This document shows, in pieces, positions 38,896 through 46,788 of a DNA stretch of 64,000 nucleotides (its first letter is position 1; each line of letters starts with the position of its first letter). The DNA comes from Actinomycetospora succinea. Lineage in GTDB: Bacteria; Actinomycetota; Actinomycetes; Mycobacteriales; Pseudonocardiaceae. The position numbers were made by a program, and so were the translations under genes. Below the pieces are notes generated by a model that saw only the letters and a list, made by a program, of their open reading frames with translations, did no database searches and was not told the DNA's origin. The stretch is from NCBI RefSeq assembly GCF_004363095.1, contig NZ_SNYO01000013.1:95589-159588 (forward strand). The letters are read 5' to 3'.

Positions 38896-40527
38896 GTGAC
38901 CTCCTACCGGCCGCCGCCGCGGCCGGGGCCGGACGGACCACCGGGAACCCCTCGTCCAGCCGGCTCCGGCGGCTCCGTCGCCGCGCCGCCGCGCCATCGC
39001 GCGCCGGTCGAGCCGACGGGCCCGGCGACGGGTGTGGCCGTGCTCACGGCTCCGCCGGTGCGCCGGGTGCCCGCCCCGACGGCGCACGCCGGTCACGTCG
39101 CCCCGCCGCACCGCCGACCGGTGCCGTACGACGCCGGCCCGGCGTCGATGCCGCCGGCACCCTCGCCGGCACCCTCGCCGACACCCTGGCCGCCGTACCC
39201 GTCCGCACCACCTCCGCGGGTACCCGGTCCACCGCCCGCCGACCGCCCCGGCGGCCGCCACGCGGGCGGACCCCCCGTCGGCGCCCCCCTGGTCCCGCCG
39301 CCCGGAATCGACCCGCGCCCGTCGGGACGCCACGGCCGCCCGGACGTGGCGCCGGCAGAGCCGGTCCAGCCCGCCCGGCCCGCCGCCCCGGCGCCTCGCC
39401 GCGCGGAGCCCCCGCGCACCACCGAGCGCCCGGCCGACGCCCCGCCCCGCCGAGGCCGCGCCACCGGGACCTCGCCGGGCCTGCCCGTCGCGCTCCCCGC
39501 CGAGGTCCCCGAGACCGTCACGAGCACCGAGCGGCCGTCCCGCCGGACGGGTGGCGCGCACGGGAGCCGGGTCCGCACCCCGCAGCCCACCGCAGCCCCG
39601 CGCAAGCGCAAGCGCGGCCTGCCCGTCGGGCTGGGCGCCGCCGTGGTCGGCGCGCTCTGCGCCGGGACGCTGGTCACGGTCGAGACGCTGTCCACCGGCT
39701 CGTCGGACCCGCTGGCCTCCACCGACCGCCTGCTGCAGGCCATCCCGGGCGGCGCCGAGCCGGTCGAGTCGGTCGGCCCCGCGACCGCCCCCGAGGCGCC
39801 GGAGGTCGACCTCGCCTCGGCGGTCTCGGCCGCGGAGTCGGCGGGGGGACGCGACGGCGCCACGGTCGGCATCGCGGCCGTCGACCTCGCGACCGGCGAG
39901 CTGGCCCCGGGCTCGGGCGGCGAGGAGCGCTTCGACACGGCGTCGCTCGCGAAGCTCTTCGTCGTCGTCGACATGCTCCAGCGCCAGCGCGACGGCGAGA
40001 TGACGCTGACCCCCCGCGACCTGCGCCTGGTCCACGCCGCCCTGACCGTGAGCAGCGACCCGGCGATGAACGCCCTCTGGACCCAGTACGACGGGCCCGG
40101 CGCGATCACGCGGGTGGCGCAGTCGCTCGACCTCGAGGACACCAGCACCCCCGAGGACTCCTCGCAGTGGGGCGAGGTGCAGACCTCGGCGCGCGACATG
40201 GTCAAGCTGCTGCGCCACATCCAGGTCGACCTGCCCGCGCAGGACCGCGACCTGATGCTCGGCGCGATGGGGCAGGCGGCCCGGACGGCCGGCGACGGGT
40301 TCGACCAGGGCTACGGCTTCCTCGACGGCGCCACCCCGGTCAAGCAGGGCTGGATGTGCTGCATCGCCTCGCGGGCCGAGGTGCACTCGGTCGGCATCAT
40401 CGACGGGCGCTACATGGTCGCCGTGATGTCGAGCCAGCCCCCGGGCTACGACCAGGCGCGCCAGACGGTGTCGGCCGTCGCCCGCGCCGCGCGCGATCAC
40501 CTCCGGCCGGTCTCGTCCGCCGGGTAG
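38896..40527 (+). CDS. Membrane-anchored beta-lactamase-fold serine hydrolase with Pro-rich cytoplasmic region
   Basis: A 543-residue protein from GTG 38896. Residues 1-230 are Pro/Ala/Arg rich and disordered; a single helix (about 239-258, after KRKRG) anchors it. The outer domain has the penicillin-binding fold: SxxK as S350-L-A-K353 in TASLAKLF, SxN-like SSDPAMN, and KQG (VKQGWMCC) at the KTG position. The lack of transpeptidase features and the Gln in KQG suggest a class A beta-lactamase-like hydrolase or a non-catalytic sensor. The cytoplasmic tail is like those of actinobacterial cell-envelope proteins. Confidence 0.83.
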   Translation: MTSYRPPPRPGPDGPPGTPRPAGSGGSVAAPPRHRAPVEPTGPATGVAVLTAPPVRRVPAPTAHAGHVAPPHRRPVPYDAGPASMPPAPSPAPSPTPWPPYPSAPPPRVPGPPPADRPGGRHAGGPPVGAPLVPPPGIDPRPSGRHGRPDVAPAEPVQPARPAAPAPRRAEPPRTTERPADAPPRRGRATGTSPGLPVALPAEVPETVTSTERPSRRTGGAHGSRVRTPQPTAAPRKRKRGLPVGLGAAVVGALCAGTLVTVETLSTGSSDPLASTDRLLQAIPGGAEPVESVGPATAPEAPEVDLASAVSAAESAGGRDGATVGIAAVDLATGELAPGSGGEERFDTASLAKLFVVVDMLQRQRDGEMTLTPRDLRLVHAALTVSSDPAMNALWTQYDGPGAITRVAQSLDLEDTSTPEDSSQWGEVQTSARDMVKLLRHIQVDLPAQDRDLMLGAMGQAARTAGDGFDQGYGFLDGATPVKQGWMCCIASRAEVHSVGIIDGRYMVAVMSSQPPGYDQARQTVSAVARAARDHLRPVSSAG

Positions 40528-40559
40528 CCTCGACCCGGCACCCCGGCGCGAGGAGGGTC

Positions 40560-40841
40560 ATGCACGGCTACGCGGACAGCAAGGACGACCATCTGCGGCG
40601 TCTGCGCCGGATCGAGGGTCAGGTCCGCGGCATCGCGCGGATGATCGAGGACGACAAGTACTGCATCGACGTGCTCACCCAGGTCTCCGCGGCGACGCGG
40701 GCCCTGCAGAACGTCGCGCTCGGCCTGCTCGAGGAGCACATGGGCGGCTGCGTCGTCGACGCCGCCAAGGCCGGCGACGAGGAGGCGGCCGAGAAGGTCC
40801 AGGAGGCCTCCGCGGCGATCGCCCGCCTCGTGCGCTCCTGA
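40560..40841 (+). CDS. csoR: Copper-sensing transcriptional repressor CsoR
   Basis: A 93-residue all-helical repressor, ATG 40560 with GAGGAGG upstream. The Cu+-binding set is complete: C35 next to Y34 (YCIDVL), H60 and C64 (EEHMGGC), and the outer-shell Glu near residue 82. This C-H-C pattern separates CsoR from RcnR and FrmR relatives. It probably controls the two TACCCC/GGGGTA operators at 28758 and 38808. There is no such operator directly in front of csoR, so it may not autoregulate. Confidence 0.95.
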   Translation: MHGYADSKDDHLRRLRRIEGQVRGIARMIEDDKYCIDVLTQVSAATRALQNVALGLLEEHMGGCVVDAAKAGDEEAAEKVQEASAAIARLVRS

Positions 40842-40842
40842 T

Positions 40843-41205
40843 CTACGCCCGCACCGACTCCACGCGGGCGCGCAGCTCGGCCGCGAGTGCCTCCACGCCG
40901 CCGAAGCGCCGGTCGACGATCAGCTGGCCGAGCATGGCGAGCAGCACCGAGGGCCACTCGACGAGCCCGAGGATCCCGGCGCCGACGTAGAGCCCGTAGA
41001 GCAGCAGGCTCTCCGGCTCGGGGGTGTGCGCGCGGACCCAGGCGTGCACGGCCTCCTCGTCCCCGGCGTCGAGGGCGGCGAGCAGGTCGGGCGCCTCCCA
41101 CGGCTCGGGGGACGTCTCGGACGGCAGCGGCGGCGTGCGGGTCACCGTCTCGTCGGGCACGGCGGCGAGGTGCGGGCGAGCGGGGGTGGCGGTGCCGTCG
41201 GCCAT
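40843..41205 (-). CDS. Small hypothetical protein
   Basis: A 120-residue protein; ATG 41205 has GGAGGACA upstream. The N-terminal 45 residues are Pro/Thr rich. The rest is helical and amphipathic with a hydrophobic stretch (LLLYGLYVGAGILGLVEWPSVLLAMLG about 65-92 in two parts), possibly membrane associated. No family recognised. It converges on csoR with a 1-bp gap. Confidence 0.72.
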   Translation of the reverse strand: MADGTATPARPHLAAVPDETVTRTPPLPSETSPEPWEAPDLLAALDAGDEEAVHAWVRAHTPEPESLLLYGLYVGAGILGLVEWPSVLLAMLGQLIVDRRFGGVEALAAELRARVESVRA

Positions 41206-41263
41206 GGGGTGTCCTCCGGGGGTCGGCGGGGTGAACGCGTGCTGTCGTGCAGGCGTACCCACC

Positions 41264-42445
41264 CTAGGCCGGGAACAGCGGGTCCAGGGCCCGACGACGT
41301 TCGTCACGGTCGAGGCCGCGCAGGTCGGCGTGGCCGTGCTCGGTGACGACGACGTCGACGTCGTGCGAGGCCGTGGTGACCGGGCGGGAGAGCCGCTCGA
41401 CGCGCGTCGAGCGCCCGCGGTGCTCCGCGGCGAGCGCGATCACCGACAGGCTGCGCGCCGACCGGGCCGCGGCCGCCGCGTAGTCGGGGTGCCCGCCGAT
41501 GCCGCCGACCAGCGCGGTCGCCGTGCCCTCGACGTTGACCTGACCGTCACGGTCGATCTCCACCGCCGTGTTGACCGCGACGAGCGGCGGGTCGGCCGCC
41601 AGGCGTCCGGGGTCGTGGGTGTGCTCGATGCGGTGCACGACGGCGCGGCCGGCGCGCCCGCGGGCGTCGGCCCAGGCGTAGAGCTCGCGGGACCCGACGA
41701 GGTAGGTGGCGACGGGGTCGCCAATCAGCAGCCCGGCCTTCTCGAGCGCCACGACGCCGTCGCCGAGCAGCCCGGAGTCGGCGCGCACCCGCACCCCGGC
41801 CGCCCGCACCCCGTCGACGACCGCCGCGCCGAGCTGGCCGGGCGCCCACTGCAGGCGCACGCCGTCGGTGAGCAGGCCCGCGACGTGACCCCCGATCGCC
41901 CGGTGCGCGTCGCTCGGTTCCGCGGGGTCCACGACGTGCGGGCCCTCGGACACCTCGCCGAGCACGAACACCTGCTCGTCCGGCAGCGGGGGACCGGACA
42001 CGGCGCGGGGGAGCTCGGGGTCGAGGACGACGGCCACCGGCACGCCCAGGTCGATCACCGCGCGCACCCAGGACGCCTCGCTGCCGAGCACCGGGCCGAC
42101 GGGGCCGGGCGCGGCGGCGACCACGAGCAGGTCGGGGCGCAGGGGGCCGGCGACGAGGGCGGGCACGGCGGACAGGCGCGCCGGCACCGCCCGCACGTGC
42201 CCGGCGTCCGCGGCGCGCCGCAGGCCCCAGCCGGGCATCACCGTGCGCGCGTCGGCGAACGCGTCGAGCTCGAGGCCGTCGGCGGGACCCGGCAGCCAGC
42301 CGGTGACCAGGCGCAGGTCGCCGCGCTCGCGGGCCAGCGCCGAGAGCAGCGGGTACGCGGCGCGGGGGCTGCCCGTGCCGTCGGCCAGCGCGATCCGCGC
42401 ACCGGGCCGGACGAGTGCCGCGAGGACGCGGCCGTCGAGCGCCAT
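41264..42445 (-). CDS. Acetyl-CoA hydrolase/transferase family protein
   Basis: A 393-residue protein of the Cat1/ACH1 family (acetate, succinate or 4-hydroxybutyrate CoA-transferases). Landmarks: an N-terminal GTGSP region, NTAVEIDRDGQVNVEG with the candidate catalytic Glu, GGIGGHPDYAAAAARSARS, and the C-terminal VVTEHGHADLRGL. It is somewhat shorter than the usual 430-500 residues, lacking part of the N-terminal half. A long hairpin separates it from the acyl-CoA dehydrogenase gene upstream. Confidence 0.85.
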   Translation of the reverse strand: MALDGRVLAALVRPGARIALADGTGSPRAAYPLLSALARERGDLRLVTGWLPGPADGLELDAFADARTVMPGWGLRRAADAGHVRAVPARLSAVPALVAGPLRPDLLVVAAAPGPVGPVLGSEASWVRAVIDLGVPVAVVLDPELPRAVSGPPLPDEQVFVLGEVSEGPHVVDPAEPSDAHRAIGGHVAGLLTDGVRLQWAPGQLGAAVVDGVRAAGVRVRADSGLLGDGVVALEKAGLLIGDPVATYLVGSRELYAWADARGRAGRAVVHRIEHTHDPGRLAADPPLVAVNTAVEIDRDGQVNVEGTATALVGGIGGHPDYAAAAARSARSLSVIALAAEHRGRSTRVERLSRPVTTASHDVDVVVTEHGHADLRGLDRDERRRALDPLFPA

Positions 42446-42457
42446 GATCGGATGCTA

Positions 42458-42507
42458 CGCACGTGAGGGATATGGGTCGCCAGGGCGACCCATATCCCTC
42501 ACGTGCG
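42458..42507. terminator. 23-bp perfect hairpin between acyl-CoA dehydrogenase and CoA-transferase genes
   Basis: Arms 42458-42480 and 42485-42507 are exact reverse complements around CAGG. The stop codon of the dehydrogenase gene (TGA at 42499-42501) lies inside the stem. The strongest function would be termination of the dehydrogenase transcript, but its perfect symmetry fits both strands. Confidence 0.75.
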
Positions 42508-43656
42508 CGCAGCGCCTCCCAGGACCCCGCGGGCGATGATCACCTGCTGGATCTGGCTGGTGCCCTCGTAGATCCGGAAGAGGCGCGCGTCGCGGTAGAG
42601 CCGCTCCACCGGCACGCCGCGCATGTAGCCCGAGCCGCCGTGGACCTGCACCGCCCGGTCCGCGATGCGCCCGACCGCCTCGGAGCAGAAGTACTTCGCC
42701 GTCGACGGGCCCAGCGTCGTGTCCGAGCCGTCGTCGTAGGCCTTCGCGGCCTCGCGGACCAGGGCGCGCCCGGCGTGCCAGTCGGTGACCGAGTCGGCCA
42801 CCAGGCCCTGGACGAGCTGGTACGCGGCGATCCGGTGCCCGCCCTGCTCGCGCTCCTGGGCGAACCCGGTCATCTCGTGCACCAGCCGCGCCGCCATGCC
42901 CATGCACAGGGCCGCGATGTGCAGGCGCCCGTGCGCGAGGCAGCGCATGGCGGTGACGAAGCCGCGGTGCAGGCCCTGCTCACCGCCGACGAGGTTGGCC
43001 GCCGGCACCCGGACGTCGTCGAGGTAGACCTCGCACGTCCACGAGCCGCGCTGGCCCATCTTCGCGTCGTGCTCGGAGAACGACACCCCGGCCGCCGACG
43101 TGGGCACGAGGAACGTGGAGATGCCCTTGGCGGGCGCAGCGTCCGGGTCGGTGCGGGCGAAGACCATGAGGACGTCCGCGAGCGGGGCGTTGGTGATCCA
43201 GCGCTTGGCGCCGGTGATCACGAACTCCTCGCCGTCCCGGACGGCCTTCGTCGTCAGCGACGAGGGGTCGGAGCCGGCGTCGGGCTCGGTGAGCGCGAAG
43301 GAGGCGACGACCGCGCCGGACGCCAGCCGCGGCAGCCACTCCTGCTGCTGCTCGGCCGTCCCGCCGGTGAGCAGGACCTGGCCGGCGATGCCGTTGTTGG
43401 TGCCGAACAACGAGCGCAGCGACGGCGTGGTCCAGCCGAGCTCCATCGCGAGCTCGACCTCCTCGGCCATCGAGAGCCCGATGCCGCCGAACTCCTCGGG
43501 GATCGCGAAACCGTAGAGCCCCATCGCCTTGCACTGCGCGCGCAGCTTCTCGGGGACCTCGTCGGCCGCCTCGATCTCGTCCTCGCGCGGCACCACCTCC
43601 TCGCGCACGAACTCGCGGACCGAGGACAGGACATCGGCGAAGTCGGAGGCCTCCAT
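42499..43656 (-). CDS. Acyl-CoA dehydrogenase
   Basis: A 385-residue FAD enzyme introducing a 2,3-double bond into acyl-CoA. ATG 43656 is chosen; the frame upstream is a shadow of the AhpD-like gene. FAD/substrate motifs: FALTEPDAGSDPSSL and KRWITNAPLADVLMVFAR. The catalytic Glu is in RIYEGTSQIQQ, and VQVHGGSGYMRG is present. Chain-length preference is not readable. Confidence 0.95.
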   Translation of the reverse strand: MEASDFADVLSSVREFVREEVVPREDEIEAADEVPEKLRAQCKAMGLYGFAIPEEFGGIGLSMAEEVELAMELGWTTPSLRSLFGTNNGIAGQVLLTGGTAEQQQEWLPRLASGAVVASFALTEPDAGSDPSSLTTKAVRDGEEFVITGAKRWITNAPLADVLMVFARTDPDAAPAKGISTFLVPTSAAGVSFSEHDAKMGQRGSWTCEVYLDDVRVPAANLVGGEQGLHRGFVTAMRCLAHGRLHIAALCMGMAARLVHEMTGFAQEREQGGHRIAAYQLVQGLVADSVTDWHAGRALVREAAKAYDDGSDTTLGPSTAKYFCSEAVGRIADRAVQVHGGSGYMRGVPVERLYRDARLFRIYEGTSQIQQVIIARGVLGGAART

Positions 43657-43667
43657 GACCGACACCG

Positions 43668-43694
43668 TGTCACGTTCCGCGGGGCTGCGCCGTC
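43668..43694 (+). promoter_or_regulatory. ECF41-type promoter of the AhpD-like gene
   Basis: TGTCAC (43668-43673) and CGTC (43691-43694), with 17 nt between TGTCAC and CGTC, match the published ECF41 consensus (TGTCACA and CGTC). The ATG lies 32 nt downstream with AGGAG in between. The partner sigma gene is directly convergent at 44285-45151. Confidence 0.7.
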
Positions 43695-43725
43695 CTCTGG
43701 TCACCCACCGACCCCAGGAGATCCC

Positions 43726-44295
43726 ATGCCCCGCATCCCCCTCGTCCCCGACCGCGACGCCGGCGTCCTCGGCCGCCTCGCCTACGCGTTCGCGCGCCGC
43801 CGTTTCGGCGAGGTCCCCGAGCCGTTCGCCGCCCTGCGCCACCACCCGCGCCTGTTCTGGACCGCGGCCGTGAGCGAGTCGCTGCTGGAACGGTCGGCGA
43901 CGGTCCTGCCCGCGCGGCTGCGCGACCTCGCGGTGTACCGCACGGCCACCCGCGTCGGCTGCTCCTGGTGCGTCGACTTCGGCGAGATGCTCTGGCTCCA
44001 CGAGGGCCTCGACCTCGACCACCTGCGCCGGGCCACCGCCGACGGCGCGCCCGACGACCCCGCCTTCGACGACGACGAGCGCGCGGTCCTCGCCTACGCC
44101 GACGCCATGACCGCGCAGCCGATCACGGTCACCGACGCCCAGGTCGCCGACCTCGACGCCCGCCTCGGGCACGCCGGGCTCGTGGAGCTGACCCAGCACG
44201 TGGCCGTCGAGAACCAGCGCGCCCGCGCCAACGCCGCCCTCGGGCTGCACGCGCAGGGCTTCGCCGACGCGTGCGAGGTGCCGGTCAGGAGCTGA
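43726..44295 (+). CDS. Carboxymuconolactone decarboxylase / AhpD-like protein (ECF41 target)
   Basis: A 189-residue alkylhydroperoxidase-D-fold protein from ATG 43726, with CAGGAG upstream. The redox CxxC is C79-S-W-C82 in RVGCSWCVDFGEM, followed by ALVELTQHVA-like C-terminal helices. This family is the classic partner of ECF41 sigma factors. Its exact reaction is unknown; peroxide or lactone chemistry is possible. The 3' end overlaps the sigma factor gene by 11 bp. Confidence 0.9.
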   Translation: MPRIPLVPDRDAGVLGRLAYAFARRRFGEVPEPFAALRHHPRLFWTAAVSESLLERSATVLPARLRDLAVYRTATRVGCSWCVDFGEMLWLHEGLDLDHLRRATADGAPDDPAFDDDERAVLAYADAMTAQPITVTDAQVADLDARLGHAGLVELTQHVAVENQRARANAALGLHAQGFADACEVPVRS

Positions 44296-45151
44296 GCTTC
44301 TCCGGGGTCATCACCACGTGCACGCCGATCGCCCGCCCGTCGACGACCGTGAGGACACCGACCATCGGGGGTGACGACGGCAGGAGCATCCCGACCTCGC
44401 CGTTGACGGTCACCGGCCGGATCGACGACAGGGCCCCCGGGTCGACCTCGTCGAGGAGGGCCACGAGCAGGCGCGCGATCTTCTCGGCCCCGTGCACCAC
44501 CCGGCGTGCGGCCTTGACGACGCCGCCGCCGTCGGTGCGCAGCGCGGCGTCGGGGTGCAGGACGGCGACGAGCGCCGGGACGTCGGCGGCACCGAGGGCG
44601 GCGAGGAAGGCGTCGAGCACCCGGCGCTGTTCGGGCGCCCCGACGGGCACCGGCAGCTCGCCCGCCCGCGCCGCCTCGCGCACCCGCCGCCGGCCCCGGT
44701 GCGCGATCTGGCGGGCCGCGGACGGGGTGGTGCCGAGCACCGCGCCGACCTCGTCGAACCCGAGCCCGACGGTGTCGTGCAGCACGAGCGCGACGCGCTG
44801 GTCGGGGGTGAGGTGCTCGAGCACGAGCATCGTCGCCATCCGGACGTCCGCCGCCGCCACGACCGCGTCGAGGACGTCGTCGGGGCCCGTGGTGAGCAGC
44901 GGCTCGGGGAGCCAGGGGCCGACGTAGCTCTCGCGGCGCGCCGGCGCCGAGCGCACCCGGTCCAGGCACAGGCGCGCCACGGTCGTCGCGAGCCAGGCCC
45001 GGACGTCGCGCACCGCGTCGCGCCCGTCGGGCCCGAGCCGGTCCCACCGCAGCCACGCGTCCTGCAGCGCGTCCTCGGCGTCGGCCCGCGAGCCCGTCAG
45101 CCGGTACCCGACGGCGAGCAGGTGGGCGCGGTGCTCCTCGAGGGGATCCAC
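44285..45151 (-). CDS. ECF41-family RNA polymerase sigma factor with SnoaL-like C-terminal domain
   Basis: A 288-residue sigma factor. Region 2 spans about 8-70 (DAEDALQDAWLRW), region 4 about 108-160 (LVLHDTVGLGFDEVGAVLGTTPSAARQI), and a SnoaL-like domain runs from 172 to the end. The linker has WLPEP at 80-84, and DGGG at 207-210 matches the DGGGK motif, except that Val stands at the Lys position. The C-terminal domain replaces a separate anti-sigma factor in this group. It is 11 nt after the POT transporter stop, so co-transcribed with it. Confidence 0.93.
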   Translation of the reverse strand: MDPLEEHRAHLLAVGYRLTGSRADAEDALQDAWLRWDRLGPDGRDAVRDVRAWLATTVARLCLDRVRSAPARRESYVGPWLPEPLLTTGPDDVLDAVVAAADVRMATMLVLEHLTPDQRVALVLHDTVGLGFDEVGAVLGTTPSAARQIAHRGRRRVREAARAGELPVPVGAPEQRRVLDAFLAALGAADVPALVAVLHPDAALRTDGGGVVKAARRVVHGAEKIARLLVALLDEVDPGALSSIRPVTVNGEVGMLLPSSPPMVGVLTVVDGRAIGVHVVMTPEKLSS

Positions 45152-45161
45152 GAGGACGTCT

Positions 45162-46628
45162 CTACCGCACGCCCCGCATCGCCCGCCGGATCCACGGGCT
45201 CAGGGCGAACAGCGCGAGGCCCAGGACGATCGCCGCACCGCCGACGATGCCGAAGTAGGCACCCTCGGTCTCGGGGGAGTAGAAGCCGGCGAGCGTCCCC
45301 GAGAGCGCCGAGCCCAGCGAGACCGACAGGTAGAACAGCGCCACCGTCTGGTTGCGGAACGCGGCCGGTCCGACGCGGGTCGAGAGCGAGAGCCCGACCG
45401 GCGAGAGGTTGAGCTCGGCGAGGGTGAACACCAGCAGGATGAACACGATCGCGAGCACCGGCGTCGTGTTGACGCCGCCGCCGGCCCACGGCAGGAACAG
45501 CAGGAACGCCACGCCCATCAGGCCGGCGCCGAGGGCGAACTTGACCGCGGTCGACGGGGCCCGGTCGCCGAGCTTGGTCCACAGCAGCGCGAACAGCGGG
45601 GCGAGCACGATGACCCAGAAGGGCTGGATCGAGTTCACCCAGGCGATCGGCATCTCCCAGCCGAACAGGTTCCGGTCCAGGCGTGTGTCGGAATACAGGG
45701 TGACGACGGTGAACTGCTGCTGGAACAGCGACCAGAACACCACGCTGCCGAGCCACATCGGGATGAACGCCCGCACGCGGCTGCGCTCGTCGTCGTCCAC
45801 CTTCGGGCTGCTCAGCATGATCGCGAAGATCGCGATCGCGATGAGGGCGACGACGACCGCGACGCTCGTCGAGAGCGTGGCCGCCGAGAGGATGCCGGTG
45901 GTGAAGCCGACGGCGACGAGCACGACGACGGCGACCGCGACGAGGGCCGGGCGCACCCAGGCGCCGGCGGGCAGCGGGTTGGGCACGACCGCGGCGCTGG
46001 CGGGGAGGCCGCGCCGGCCCAGGGTGTAGATCGTCAGACCGATCGCCATGCCGATCGCGGCGAGCCCGAAGGCCCAGTGGAAGCCGGCGAGCTCCTGGGT
46101 CAGGCCGGTGAGCAGCGGTCCGACGAGCGCGCCGATGTTCACGCCCATGTAGAAGATCGAGAAGCCGGCGTCGGCGCGCGGGTCGTTGCGGTCGTAGAGC
46201 GAGCCGACGACGGTCGTCGCCGCCGTCTTCACCCCGCCGCTGCCCAGCGCGACCAGCACGAGGCCGACCGCGACGCCGAGGACCCCGGGCAGGATCGCCA
46301 GGGCGAGGTGGCCCGCCATCACCAGGACCGCGGAGAAGAAGAGCGTGCGCTCCGCGCCGAGCAGGCGATCGGCGACCCACGCGCCGACCACGGCCGCGAG
46401 GTAGACCAGGCCGCCGTAGGCGCCGATGACGCTCGTCGCGGACTCCTCGGGGAACCCGAGCCCGCCCTCGGCCACGGCGTAGTACAGGTAGTACGCCATG
46501 ACGGCCTGCATCCCGTAGAACGAGAAGCGTTCCCACAGCTCGACCGAGAACACGGTGCCCAGGGCCAGCGGGTGGCCGAAGAAGCGGCGGTCGGTGGAGC
46601 CGGTCGTCTCTGTCGGGGTCGTCGTCAC
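45162..46628 (-). CDS. POT family proton-dependent oligopeptide transporter
   Basis: A 488-residue MFS-type peptide importer with GTG start at 46628. The ExxERFxYYG signature of helix 1 reads ELWERFSFYGMQAV; other landmarks are GAYGGLVYLAAVVGAWVADRLLG, YMGVNIGALVGPLL and AELNLSPVGLSL. About 14 helices, full length. It carries di/tripeptides with protons in known homologues. It is divergent from the lactate permease gene. Confidence 0.94.
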   Translation of the reverse strand: MTTTPTETTGSTDRRFFGHPLALGTVFSVELWERFSFYGMQAVMAYYLYYAVAEGGLGFPEESATSVIGAYGGLVYLAAVVGAWVADRLLGAERTLFFSAVLVMAGHLALAILPGVLGVAVGLVLVALGSGGVKTAATTVVGSLYDRNDPRADAGFSIFYMGVNIGALVGPLLTGLTQELAGFHWAFGLAAIGMAIGLTIYTLGRRGLPASAAVVPNPLPAGAWVRPALVAVAVVVLVAVGFTTGILSAATLSTSVAVVVALIAIAIFAIMLSSPKVDDDERSRVRAFIPMWLGSVVFWSLFQQQFTVVTLYSDTRLDRNLFGWEMPIAWVNSIQPFWVIVLAPLFALLWTKLGDRAPSTAVKFALGAGLMGVAFLLFLPWAGGGVNTTPVLAIVFILLVFTLAELNLSPVGLSLSTRVGPAAFRNQTVALFYLSVSLGSALSGTLAGFYSPETEGAYFGIVGGAAIVLGLALFALSPWIRRAMRGVR

Positions 46629-46788
46629 GGCGTGCAGGGTGCTCCTCGCGGAGCGCGACCGCCAGAGAACTCACCAAGACTTGACGTTTCCGTTCCCCGA
46701 AAGCCCGTCACCGGTTCGTGTCGACACGGGGCGACGGAACGGGCACTCTGCGCCACCAACGCACTGCTGCGTCTCGGAGGTGGGCACC

